From Enoplosus armatus (lineage: Eukaryota > Chordata > Actinopteri > Centrarchiformes > Enoplosidae), in NCBI RefSeq assembly GCF_043641665.1, contig NC_092192.1, positions 1,734,001 through 1,798,000 on the forward strand: a DNA stretch of 64,000 nt, in the 5' to 3' direction. Numbering within the stretch: the stretch's first letter is position 1; every line of letters starts with the position of its first letter. Shown in pieces: positions 12,100 through 23,560 of the stretch. Made by a program: the position numbers and the translations under genes. Below the pieces are notes generated by a model. The model had not been told where the DNA came from. It searched no databases and saw nothing but the letters and a program-made list of their open reading frames with translations.

Positions 12100-12600
12100 G
12101 GGCCAGGAAACAAGCTATTTTAAATGCACTGAAATGTAGAAACTCTGCTAATTAATGCAGTACGCTTGTCTCTCTTGAAGGCCAACATGAATCAACACCT
12201 TCAGATTTCATGTTAGTTTTCCAATTACAAGTATTCAGTGTTCGATATAATGAGGTATAAAATGGTATTTATATCACGGGACACTATAACTCTGTTGAAA
12301 CCTGGATGAAATAAACTCCCACTGCAGCTATTAACTGACAAGGAAACATGGCTTTGACAAAGCAATGGTCAAACTTTTGCAGCAGCTTTGACACAAAAAT
12401 ATCAGTAGTGGCATGTTGGATTAGAAACAGCAGGGAAAGCTACATTTAAAAATGTGTCTACAGCGATGAATAAAGCTCGATATGGGCTGCATCCTCGTAC
12501 TGGTGAATGTGCCGACTAATTACCCATCGAACACATCGACATGCTGCATTATTAATTGGAAGCAAAGAGTTCAGTATTTGTGTGTAAAATCAGCACATTG
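12100..12600. promoter_or_regulatory. Candidate conserved non-coding element (block C)
   Basis: Unique AT-rich sequence with CTGCTAATTAATGCAG near 12146, CTTTGACAAAGC near 12352 and the run GCCGACTAATTACCCATCGA near 12510-12530, followed by CATTATTAATTGG. Homeodomain-type cores are concentrated and no repeat is evident. The enhancer role is inference only. Confidence 0.3.
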
Positions 12601-13139
12601 ATCGATGTGTTTTACTAAAGAACATCTTGGTCGAGTAGGTTCAACTTTCAGGATGAGAATCTGCTTCCTGTGAAGAAATGGAAGGAAATGATTCTGGTTC
12701 TTTAACTTCCCCCGAAGTTAAATCTGAGAAATGTTCTGCAGTGATTTTTCGTACATTGTGTGACCAGGTGAGCCTCACACAGAGCGAGCCAGCTAGCGTT
12801 TATGTTCATCGTGGTGGGCCTCACCTTTTCTTTGTGATGTTGAGTGTTGATCCAGACAGAGTGCAGGACTCACAGCTTCTCCCTGTGTTGCTCTGATGGC
12901 CCCCTGCTGCTCCTCAGCTCTCTCAACTGACCCCAAACACAGAACACATCAACACCTGCTGCAGCGCAAACACCAGCTCTTTCTACACTGTGTATCTATA
13001 ATTCATAATGTTTGAAGGCTTCAGTCACTTCCTTCATCATATAGACTGGTCTACATGTGCAGGAATATTTTACAGCAGTTTTAAAACAGTAATAATTTAC
13101 AATAATAGGACAATTTGTTGGCCTGTACATCACTCATGA
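12601..13139. other. Unassigned unique DNA
   Basis: No feature is supported. Short frames at 12678-12896 have no recognisable product. Confidence 0.4.
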
Positions 13140-13480
13140 CAGAATGCAGACTTCCTGTCTGCCTCAGCTGTACTTTGAGATTAATGCTAACACAGCATGA
13201 TGCTAAACTCAGCATGCTAATATGTTAAACATCAGCATCAAACACTAAACGTGAACTGTAAGCACATTACCATGCTAAACATTACACACTACGCTAATGT
13301 TGAACCTCACCTGACGGCGTAGAGCTGCGTCTGACGAGCTGAATCGACTTAAAATGGCCACCATGTAGAAGATAAACCCTTTTGATTTAGGTAACAACAC
13401 GACCTTTCCTCTGGCACTACCCGCAGGACAAACTTTATCCTACATGCTACACTGGTTTCACCATTTTTCATCCGTCCCAT
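13140..13480 (+). repeat. Rearranged copy of the GCTAAC-type repeat
   Basis: The first part (about 13160-13290) has 'GCCTCAGCTGTACTTTGAG', repeated 'GCTAA' words and 'TGTTAAACATCAGCATC'. A second part (13395-13480) has 'ACGACCTTTCCTCTGGCAC' and 'CCATTTTTCATCCGTCCCATA'. In intact copies the second part lies upstream of the first, so this copy has been rearranged or two fragments lie side by side. Confidence 0.5.
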
Positions 13481-15136
13481 AAGTTTGGTTTCTGGCGTGT
13501 GGAGAGCATTACAGCTTCACGGGGCTGCCAGCAAGGTTACAGTCTGTCTGACATATCGGCCAATGAAGTGAAACAGCAACAACAACGACAACAATAAAAT
13601 AACAAAAAAAGATGACCAAAGCCCAAATACACATGCAGGCAATAGCAGGTAACCTCTACTGTGCTCTCACTGCCCTGCTGAGAAAAAAAAGACACAATAC
13701 AAAAAGCAAATAAAATCTGGCACCCTGCAGCGACTCACAAATGCACTGCACATCACGCTCACATTAGACCTTCCTCATCCCACTCCACACTCCCAGCTCC
13801 TTTTCCCAGTGTTCTCTGCTGCTCTTTCTCTCGCTGTCTGAAGTGCAGAGCTGATGAAGGGGGATCAGGGCAGCAGGGAGCAGAGCAGAGGCCAACACAG
13901 GGGCTTCTCACAGGCAGATCCCTCATTCGTCTTGACAAGCCTGGCAGTCCGAGCGGCAGCGCAAACCGCCTGTTCACACGCCTCATCAGCAGTACTGCGC
14001 ACACACAAACAACTATCACACAATGTCAAAGGTACACACATTTCCTTCAACTTTTATTTATCCAGGGAACGTCAACTCCTTTCAGCAAGACCTGCTTCAT
14101 ATCCACACACGTCTACTTTTTTAGACCAGTAAAGCCCCAGCTGGCGACTGGCAGCTGCTGAGCAGCTTCACTTGAGGACTTGGCAGTTAAATACCTTGCC
14201 CCAGGGCTGTTTAGTAGTGGAGAGTTTTACCTATTCATGTTATTTGCCCACATTTTCCTAGACACATCAGGAATTCAAAACGGTAAGCAGTTTCTGAACT
14301 AGCAGTTCCCAAAGAAGAGCTCAGGAACTCCCCCGAGTGCAAACACAACCAAAGTAAAGCCCACAAAGGAAGCTTGCCTCTGGTATCTTATCCACCTCTG
14401 AACCCGTTGGGATATCTCTGATTCAAAACAAATGGACTCTTGACTGATATAATCAGAATCTCTATCACCCTGTCTACGCTGGACGCCTTCCACATGCACT
14501 CTGCAGTTGACAATCTCCACGTAGCGTCTTTTGTTTCATTCACACTTTCAGTTCCATGATGCACAGCATCTTTCTAGACTTCCAGGCTTTTTCTTCCAAC
14601 TTGCACATGAAATGACATTGATTGTGTATTGGGCTGTTCAGGCTGGGTCCTTGGTCTTTAGGGACTTGAGCCACTCGTGTGTTTTGACCAGTTAACTTCT
14701 TGCTACAGGACTGTGCTCGTCACCTTGGTCACCAAATGTTCAAAGTGTAAAAGAGGCTGCGGCAGGATTCGTCTTTTATAGGAAGGAAGCACATTCAATA
14801 CATGAGTTTGTAAACACACACGGTGTGTTTTAGTGATAATTTGTGTGGTAAGCAAAACCTTTTTAGCTGCAATGAGACCTCCACAAGTTACTGTTTTAAT
14901 TTAATTTATTAATTAAGATACACACACACTGCAAATAGAGCTTGCTAATGAAACATATTATTCCTTATTGCTGTGGGTATTTCCTCAACTGAAAGGAACA
15001 GACCTTTTACAGTCTACAAACAATCGTTAATGTAACACAGAAAATATTCACCAAAGTGCAGTTTAATGCCAAAATGAGCATCAAAATTGCACTGCGTCAG
15101 CTGATCACCCTCAGCTGTTACACTCAACCTTCTGTC
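13481..15136. other. Unassigned unique DNA
   Basis: No gene is supported. A slightly GC-richer part lies at 13750-13990, where several overlapping frames occur on both strands without any recognisable family. Short A-rich stretches are present at 13600-13710. Confidence 0.4.
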
Positions 15137-15375
15137 ACTGGAAAACATTTTAATTTGTCCCATACTTTGGTTTTCTGATAAAAACTTGCAAAACTAATGA
15201 CTGAATGAATGAATTCCCATCAGCCTCAACGTTGTGCTTACTGCTAATTGGAAAACGTTAGCATGCTAACACGGTGAAGCAAATGATGAACATGGTAAAC
15301 ATTACCTGCTAAACATAAACTCAAAGCACCGCTGTGCCAAAGTACAGCCTTACAGAGCTGCTGAAGACTCACACT
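15137..15375 (+). repeat. GCTAAC-type dispersed repeat, best copy in the window
   Basis: The block order is 'AATTTGTCCCATACTTTGG', 'CCCATCAGCCTCAACGTTG', 'CTGCTAATTGG', the perfect palindrome GTTAGCATGCTAAC at 15257-15270, 'GAACATGGTAAACATTACC', 'TCAAAGCACCGCTGTGCC' and 'AGTACAGCCTTACAGAGC'. I recognise this order from a very abundant percomorph repeat. No coding capacity is visible. The class (SINE, MITE or other) is not certain. Confidence 0.75.
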
Positions 15376-17479
15376 CTTAACTTTAAACAAGAAGTTTTAG
15401 TTGAAATTTCAGAAGATCACAAAATATATTATTACAAATCTGCTGAAACATCAGTAAACATCAGCATTTAATGTGATAGTCCCACACTAATATAAAGCAC
15501 CTTAAAAAGGGGTCAACTGTTTAATGTGGATCTAGATGATGAGAAACTCAGGTGCCAGGTTTCATCCCCGTGCTAAAAGTAAATGTGGTCATGTGACTCC
15601 ACAGGGCACTACAGGTGAGAACAGACAGCAGCTATAGCATCCTGTACATATACATCTTCACGACTGCACGCTTGACTGAAAGTTCTGTGAAGACTGTTTC
15701 AATTGTCAATGAAAACACACACACACACTTCACTGTGTCTATGTTGAATGAAACCTTGTACCTTCATAGTCAAGAGCAGCCGGCCCTCCTTTCTTTGCCC
15801 ACACAGGAACACACAGCGGGCAGTTGGGCACACCTGGCATGGTTGATGGTGGTTCTCTAAGCACAAGATCATCCTGTCACTCATGCAAACAGAACATTGT
15901 GAGGGTTTTCTTTTGGTTTTCAGTCTACTTACTCACTTTCATGAGTCTTCAGAAACTTCTTCGGCACGTAAAAAAGTTTGAATCGAAACAAAAAGAACAA
16001 AGCATCAGTGAAAATACTGTCAAGCACACATGATGCAAGTGATGATAATGATGCACTGTTTAGGAGAATCATTAAAAATGATGTAAACCAGCTCTTGTGC
16101 AGTATAAAGAATGGATGAGCTCTTTGGATTCACACGTACTCTGTCATTTGTATTATCAAAGAAAGATGAATAATGCATTTCATCACTGCATTTATTCGAC
16201 TCAAAAACAGCGACTGAACCTGCAGTCTGTTGCATCGTCTGTCTGCACACAAGTTTGATTTTTTTCTGAACTCTAGTATGTCTCCACATTTGGTCTCTTT
16301 AGTTAACTCTTTAGTGGCTCAGACAAGTAAGTAGTAACTCAGTGAGTCAAGTTTCTGGCCGTCCTTAGTTTTCCTGCCTGGCTTAGAAAGTCATTTCATA
16401 TTTATGTCTTGAAAAGTCAGCAAATAACTTCAGATGTATCTAAAGTCAAAACATGCTAAAAAGAATGACTACCACTCATATTGTGTTTAATTGCACCACT
16501 TATGGGTTTTTACAGTTATGAGTTTTTATTTTCTGCTTTAGAAGAAAAATGAGAGGAAAACTAATAAAATAATCTTATTTCACAGTCTCAGCCTCTTATT
16601 TTCACATCAATAGTCTTACAACAAAAACAAAGTCAATAACTCTTTACTGTTCACATCTTAACAATTATTAGAGAAATATTTTTCAAAATCCCACGAGAGC
16701 CAACAGCATTATTATATATGTGCTTGTTAAAGCATTTAACAAAACCCATGTGGTTTCAGATTTCCAACAGGCAGAATAACTCATTAAATCTAATCTTTGA
16801 AATGGAAAACATGTGACGGAGAAAAGTGAATTAACAACCCTTCCTGTAAAACCATTAATATTCATTTAGATACTGTAACACTCACATTTCACATTTTGAA
16901 TTAAAAACGGGGGCCTATGTAAGTGCTGTTTGTTTGTTGGACTTACTCTCAAATTAAATCTTCACAAGGAGCAAAGTGGTGCATTCATCTTTCAAAGCCT
17001 CTTCAAATGCAAACAGAAGCGACCCATTGTGTTTTTACTCAGTTCAGCTCTCTCTCTCGCCGCAACATCTTGTGCATGTCGGTCCGTCCTGGGGGAGGAA
17101 TCCCTCCTCTGTTCCTGAGGTTTCTTTTTTCACAGTTTAAGTTTTTTTTGGGGAGGTTTGTTTTTCCAAAATCAGGTTGGTAACGTCGTTCCTTCTGTGT
17201 TTCTGTTATGTCTTTCTGTATTTAGGATTAGTTGAGTCTTTAACCTTATTGCTGCCTCACTAGTCAACTATTTTGCAGAGTCACATCACATCAACAGCCA
17301 GGCAGTATTTCAGCTTGACCATGTGTTTAATCGATTCTCTTCTGCTACACAGCATAAGCTCCCGTTTTGCCAAGACATAAAGCTACTGAACTCATCACTT
17401 TAAATATGACATTACTATTACGATGACAAGACCGAGATTTGATTTTTATGGCCCTCCACCTTGCTTAAGTAAATTAGTT
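15376..17479. other. Unassigned AT-rich unique DNA
   Basis: No gene or clear repeat. Short frames are scattered on both strands. A CpG-poor AT-rich stretch runs over 16400-16900. Confidence 0.45.
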
Positions 17480-17910
17480 TGAACTATGAGCGTTGGCGGT
17501 GTTTGACACTTCACCCTCTGCATATGTCTCTCATTTAAGGCCCACAGTCAAATTGCCTACTTGACAGGCTTGCCCATGAACTTTAAAGTCACCTCAATAT
17601 TGCAACTCAAAAAAAGAAATCCATTTCAACCAGGAGAGAGAGAGAGACAGAGAGACAGAGTGTAGAGGAGAGAGAGAGAGAGAGAGACAGCGAAAGAGTC
17701 TCAGCGTGTCAAACCCAAATACTATTATACTTGTTATAATTCATTATTATTTCAATGACAGGGGTCTTGGTCTGAAGGTGACTTCATTACATTACAGGTT
17801 ATTGCCTCATATATCAAACTTGGGTGGCCCCAATTTTTAGGCAGCAGAAGTGTCTGGCTGACTGTGAAATTGACTGCTCTCCATCACAGAGTAATTAGAT
17901 TAGCCTGCTG
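17480..17910. promoter_or_regulatory. Candidate conserved non-coding element (block D) with an internal (GA)n tract
   Basis: Unique sequence flanks a purine tract at 17633-17690 (GAGAGA with AGACAG variants). The right half contains GGGTGGCCCCAATTTTTAGG and CAGAGTAATTAGATTAGCC, dense in homeodomain-like words. The left half contains CATATGTCTCTCATTTAAGG. An enhancer or other conserved element is inferred from texture only. Confidence 0.3.
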
Positions 17911-18033
17911 GTTATGTATAAAACAAGAGCAGACAGAGCTAGCTGCTCTCCTGAGGCTGCCGGCGGCGACGGCGATACGGTGACGAGGGCACACAGGTGT
18001 ACTGTACTCTGCTGTACAGGATGACATACTGTA

Positions 18034-18055
18034 TGTGTGTGTGTGTGTGTGTGTG
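18034..18055 (+). repeat. (TG)n microsatellite
   Basis: A TG run directly after ACTGTA. It is followed by a short stretch (about 18056-18130) that resembles decayed dispersed repeat sequence. Confidence 0.9.
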
Positions 18056-18130
18056 GAGGTCTGTGCTACATAACATTTGGGGACCAATTTCAGACTTGTT
18101 ATTTGTAGACACTGGGGGCGAGTTTTAAGA

Positions 18131-19399
18131 GCAATCACAATCAAGAGCCAAAAAATAAATAAATCTCCTGCCCCCTGTAAGTCTATTTATTTGCTATATT
18201 TTCTGCAGTCTCTCAACCTCAGGACCCCACCCGAGGTCACATGATTTGCTGACAGAGTCATGGTAGTCTAAATGTGCGTTCAGGGACATATAGCAGCAGT
18301 GTGACTGCATACAAAGTCAAAGGAAATGCGAACAAATGCAGATTTGCAGCACAAATTGAGTTGAGGATGCATGTGTAGTGAGAAATGAAACAAAAATGCA
18401 GTCAGTGTGTATATGTTGTCATGTTGTACTAATATCTGTACAGTCTGTTCTCTGTCGGGTGCAGTCCCCCCAACTCTGATGTCCGAGTGATGTGGTGTTG
18501 AAAGCATACTGAAGCCTGAAGATATCTTGTGGCCATTACAGGAACATATTAAGGCACTTCTGTACCGGCCTGAACATTCAGCTGCGGCTTGCGATGAATA
18601 AATAATGGCTGATCACTCCACTTGTTTACTGACGCAAAGTCTAGGTATTTCACAAAGTGCTCAGAATTCAAATAGACTAACCACTTAATGCCACTGTAAA
18701 TATCCAAACATGGAAATTGCACTTTTTCATCCTGTTTATTTTCAGTTATCTTTTATTGCTTAAACCCTTTCATGTCTTAATTAATTCTCCTTTGTAAATC
18801 CTACTAATCAGCGGTATTTCGCAATATTTGACATTGCATTTGCAGATAAGATCGCTTTATACACACAAAGTTTAAATTACTTTGCACAGAAACTTAACTA
18901 AACCATATTTCCCCAGAGGAAAGCCGTGCCGTAGGTTCCCCAGCACTGTGTGTTAAGCACAAATTTGTGTATTTGTGTTTGTGTGTCTATGAGAGAAAGT
19001 ATGCATAAGCGCCAGTGTAAATGCATGTGTTACGCATGTGTGTGTGTGTACTCACTGGGTTTGTTTTCACAAGAAACTCACATTAGGAGCAACACTAGCA
19101 AAACTAGCTCTTGCATTTTGTTGAGATTGCTGCATAATTCAGGCTTGCTGCCTTTGTTCAGTACCACCCATAAAAACGAGATCGTTAACCGGCTACGTTT
19201 CCGCTCTCTGCTGATAGAGACATCTTATTTGTAGTGTTTACATGATGTAAATGTCTGTGTTTGGTCATTAATTTTTCAGCAGAGTGTCTAAGCTCTTTAG
19301 TACAGCCTTGATCCTCCATGCTTCATCGAACTGCCTGTCTTCAAGCCAGAGGGTAGCGGAGTCATCAGCCGCTCTGCAATACTGAAACAGCATCTATAA
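18131..19399. other. Unassigned unique DNA
   Basis: No gene is supported. Imperfect TG-rich patches occur near 18960-19060. No RNA gene was recognised. Confidence 0.4.
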
Positions 19400-19519
19400 A
19401 GATGAGAAGTGAATGTGTATGATGTGCATGCGTATGGTGTAGACAGGGCAATCAGAAACCATAACAACTTCTAGCATACACACTGGATTCATGGATCCAT
19501 CCTCGTCCACATAGTAACG
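19400..19519 (-). other. Possible terminal exon, minus strand
   Basis: Reading the minus strand, a good acceptor (pyrimidine-rich, CTTCCACAATTTCAG) ends at 19520. It is followed by an open frame starting RYYVDEDGSMNPVCMLEV and closing at 19394. The acidic, balanced start is more protein-like than most frames in this window. A GTGAGT donor lies only 47 bases upstream (19561-19566), too close for a normal vertebrate intron, so no partner exon is identified. I do not recognise the peptide, and chance is a real alternative. Confidence 0.15.
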
Positions 19520-19929
19520 CTGAAATTGTGGAAGTAAAAGCAGATTACATGTATTAGTAAACTCACCAGACGAGGCCTCAGTGTTGTCAGAACGTGTGCT
19601 CACTTGGTGCGTATCCCATGTATCCCACCTTACTGGTACAAATGAGTATCAAACATTCAATTACTAACCCATGTGATATGTGTGTATGTGTAGGTGTGTG
19701 TTAGTGGTCGTCTGCCAGTGTTTTCCCTCTAGAGGTCAAAAGGCTGGTGGTAGTAATGGAGCTTTAGCTGGTTGAAAAGTCAGCTGTGTTGTGAGGAAAC
19801 GTATTGATGAGAAAACCAATGGAACTGTTCATCTTCCATGATTCATTGGCCCGTACATCAAAACTGGGAAGCCTCAGTGCTGATGGGGTCACACTGCCCT
19901 TTTTATGATATTGGACCCCCACGTTCTAC

Positions 19930-19930
<1 letters not shown>

Positions 19931-19985
<55 letters not shown>
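19931..19985 (+). repeat. (AC)n microsatellite, 55 bp
   Basis: A perfect AC dinucleotide run of about 27 units, likely polymorphic in length. Confidence 0.98.
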
Positions 19986-19987
<2 letters not shown>

Positions 19988-22900
19988 TACAAAAGTACAC
20001 TTAAAAATTCTATTATGAAACTCTTCTATTTTTTTTACTTTACATTAAAGTCCATCGCTGAATATCTAAAATACATGGATGCCATCAACGGATGCCTTCA
20101 TTTTATGTTTAACTCAACCACACAGGGGGAAACATTAAACTGTTAGATCCCCCCTGATCCCCCGAGAGCTTCTGCCAGGATGTAACATACAACTGCTCCC
20201 ACTGCTGCTACTGAGAGAAGACTTTTGCATGACCTTAAGAGCTGGTTTCACAGAACATCTTACCTGACAGTTGTAGTCATATTTCTGGTGCAGTTATGAA
20301 CCTGTCTGGCATCTTTACAACCATTCAAACTTCACTTTGACAATGAAAATCTCATTCTGGGGGATGCTGTCGTGAGGACACTGAGAGTTCATGAGTCTGT
20401 ATGCGACTCTGTAGCTGTAGGCTACAACTTTGAAAACAAAAAGGTTCATGGTTTTCTTATGTAAGTTGGATCATGCTTGTGCAGAATAAAATAGCAGAAT
20501 ATTGAAGACAGGGCTATTTCTAAAAGTATGTAATATAAATAATAGTTCAGCTCCCTGGACTCAGGATGTCGTCTTTCTTGTTCTCCCTTTCTGTTGCTTT
20601 TTCTTTCTCCTCTGTCTTCCTGTCCTGTCCACTCCTCCCTGTTGCTTCTCATTCCTTCATTTGTATCATACCCATCCTCTGATTACCTTTCATTCACTCT
20701 CTTTCCTTCCCCTACATGCCCCATCGCGTTCCTAAAGGAAGAGGGGGTGGACGGAAGGATAAATATGTTAAAGCACTGAGAACAGCTGGTCTGCGTCAGG
20801 AGGAAGAGGCGATGAGTGCGGGGTGAGTCGAGGCACCACGGAGCCAGCAGAGCATGATGGGAAGGTGATGTGCTGCCGTCTTTCTTTGTTTTTTTCCCCG
20901 TTCACAATTCACCTTCTGCTTAAAAACGACAAAAAGAAGACTTTCCAGTAGACTTTCTTTTTGTTCAGTTTGTACGACTGGGTATTAGATTGTATTTGTA
21001 ACCACATGACGCTAAAACTCCAGCGAATGTGACTTCAGAGTACGAATATGGGCATGAACATGCTCTGAAGGAGGGACCTTTCATTCCCCTTTACTCTCGG
21101 TGGTGAATAATAAAACAAACTGAAAAGAAGAAAGAACGAGAAAAAGAGCCGGAAGAGAAGACACAGGAAAAGAGTAGAAGAGGTGAACGTAAATGAAATA
21201 TTACACTTATGTCTAGCTTTTCTTTTGCTCTTGACATTTATGCTCCCAGCTGTCCCTTTTTTTGTGTCATCAGATCGTAGTCGATGTGATATATTTTAAA
21301 GGTCTCAGGTCAGTTCACTCCACTTACTCTCTGTCTCAGCAACAAAATTAGTGAGACAGCGAAGGCTTCGGCATGATTTAACTCGAGGCCAGCGAGGGCT
21401 CATGTGGTTCCTACACCCTCATAACTTAACGATCTATAAAACCAATTGATGAACTTTTGAAGTGGCGAACAGAGAATTCACAGCTGAATAGTCCAGAGGC
21501 ATTAAGTAACTACAATGACATTTTATAATGTGTTCAAGTGTATAAATCTAAGGAAAGTATTTCCAATTCACTTATGCTGTCACTTCTTAAAGTCATAATC
21601 CCTGGCAGTGTCATATAAATCAAGTTATGTTTGTAAAACCTCTTTTAATGATTGATACAGCACAGTTGTGATTCTGCCTTTTGCCAATATGTTGGCGATG
21701 TTAGTAGCCAACATAGTGCACCTAGGAGACGGACATGGTAGTTTACATTAAATGTCCAACACAGCTGAGGAGACAGAGAAAAGAGTAAAACTTAACTGAA
21801 ATAAACAAAGCAACATTTTTTAGAAAAGCCAAAAGTGAGAAAAGAAAGAAAATCAATAAATATTGCCTGATATACAAGTGTTGTCGTCTGGGAGGTGCTA
21901 TGCAAAACACCAGAGCAGTGAACGGCACGGGAGACTCTTCAGAGACCACTAATGTGCAAGTCGAGGGTCACCTGGCAGACAAAGCGCTTAAGGCTACTTC
22001 TTGCTAGCTACGCTATTTATACTGCAAGCAAATAATCAGAGGAAAAGAGAACAACACAACTGTCCTTGATAAAATAGTAAAACTCTTTGAGGAAAAACGT
22101 GGTGAAGTTTTTAAATCAACCTGCACAGCGTTTTATGAAAAACACAGGCCTTCTTCACGAAAGACGTTCTGACATGTCGCAGTGTAAATAATACAATTAT
22201 TTACAGCTGAATGCTGCTCCAGTTCCAGGTCCTGGTTTTGTGCATGCTGGCTCACTGTCACACTGGCATGGCTTACTGGGACACTGGGACACTTCAATAG
22301 AACGGATGAGTCAATGGGATTTGTAACACCTGTACTTTTCCTGCTATGGCAAGCCAGAATGTCGGCTGTGGAGGGTCTGCGGTGGTTGTCTGACAGGAAT
22401 CATGCAAGTGGATTAGCTCTTTAGCACTCGTGCTAGCTTGGCGACCAACATGACCTTTGTATTGTACGACGCGGCAGTCCCTCTAAAGTCTCCCCAGTGA
22501 ATGTTTAGAGCCAAAGATTGAGACCAAATCCAAACAAAACAATCAAATACTCTGAAAAGAAAAAGTAGAAATGCATTTTGTGCAGTAGTGAACGCGCCAG
22601 AGTAGCACTGCATCTCCATGCACTTGCAGCATTTATCCAAAGTGAAAACCAGCGTCACCGGACATCAGTCTGCTTTCAGAGGGATTTCCAACTGCTCACT
22701 GCCTTTTTTTGTTATTCTCCAGCAATGATGATGAATAACAACAATTATCCAAAGCCCCAGAAAACCATGTGTTATTGATGGTGGATGCTTAGAGGAGCCA
22801 AACAAAGCTAGAAAAAGAGCTTCCCTCCTGTATTCATGAGTGCTGCTTTATCTGAAAGAAACACACAGATAAAGTATAAAAACATTAAAGCCCGGAGAAA

Positions 22901-23389
22901 GAATAATTGTTTCTATATATACACATATCCCCCACAAGAGAACAAAATGACTAAATAAGCAAAAAACTATATCTGAAGAAACTCTAAAATAGGACCTTGT
23001 GTGCTGCACTTTTAGAGGTGAGGGGGAGGCGGAGCGACGCAGCTTTCAGTCAATAATCAAAAGGTCACACGTTCAGTGACATCCAATGTTTCCATCACCT
23101 TTTAGTTTGACAATCTTTTTCAATTTCTTGATGGAATTGGGTTGCAAAGCTTTTCGTGGAATGCAGACTCTTCTGAAACTCCACACAACAAAACCTGTTA
23201 TCAGTCCTCCATGTACAGACTCCATCCATCCCACTGCTTACAGCGCAGTCTAAGTGTTTGGAAGAACTATTCAGAACTGAAATCACAGTCATCCCTTCTC
23301 AAATCCTGAGTACATCTAAAAATGGCTTCAGTTTCCGACTCCTTCTCCCACGGCTGGTAAAGATAAAACTTTTACCAATATGTCACTTT
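19986..23389. other. Unassigned unique DNA with a CT-rich tract
   Basis: No gene is supported across this stretch. A pyrimidine-rich tract at about 20570-20720 produces overlapping Ser/Leu/Pro-rich frames. A GGGGTGAGTCG donor-like word at 20819-20829 has no convincing acceptor. Purine-rich sequence occurs near 21120-21185. Confidence 0.45.
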
Positions 23390-23560
23390 TTTAGATTTGT
23401 GTGGAAATCTCTCTTATTTGCATAATGTTGACTTGTTTCAACTTTCGACCCCCTCCCTTTTTCTAACAATGCCTTGAGAAGCAATTCACTCACAGGGGGG
23501 CGGGATATTCAGCTTTACGCTCATCCTGGTGATTGTAATCCACTCTGTCAGCACTGTCCC
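23390..23560. promoter_or_regulatory. Candidate conserved non-coding element (block E)
   Basis: It contains a perfect octamer core ATTTGCAT at 23416-23423. Then come a pyrimidine-rich stretch (TTTCGACCCCCTCCCTTTTT), GGGGGGCGGGATATTCAGC near 23497 and GTGATTGTAATCCACTCTG near 23530. There is no repeat character. Regulatory function is inferred from the motifs alone. Confidence 0.3.
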
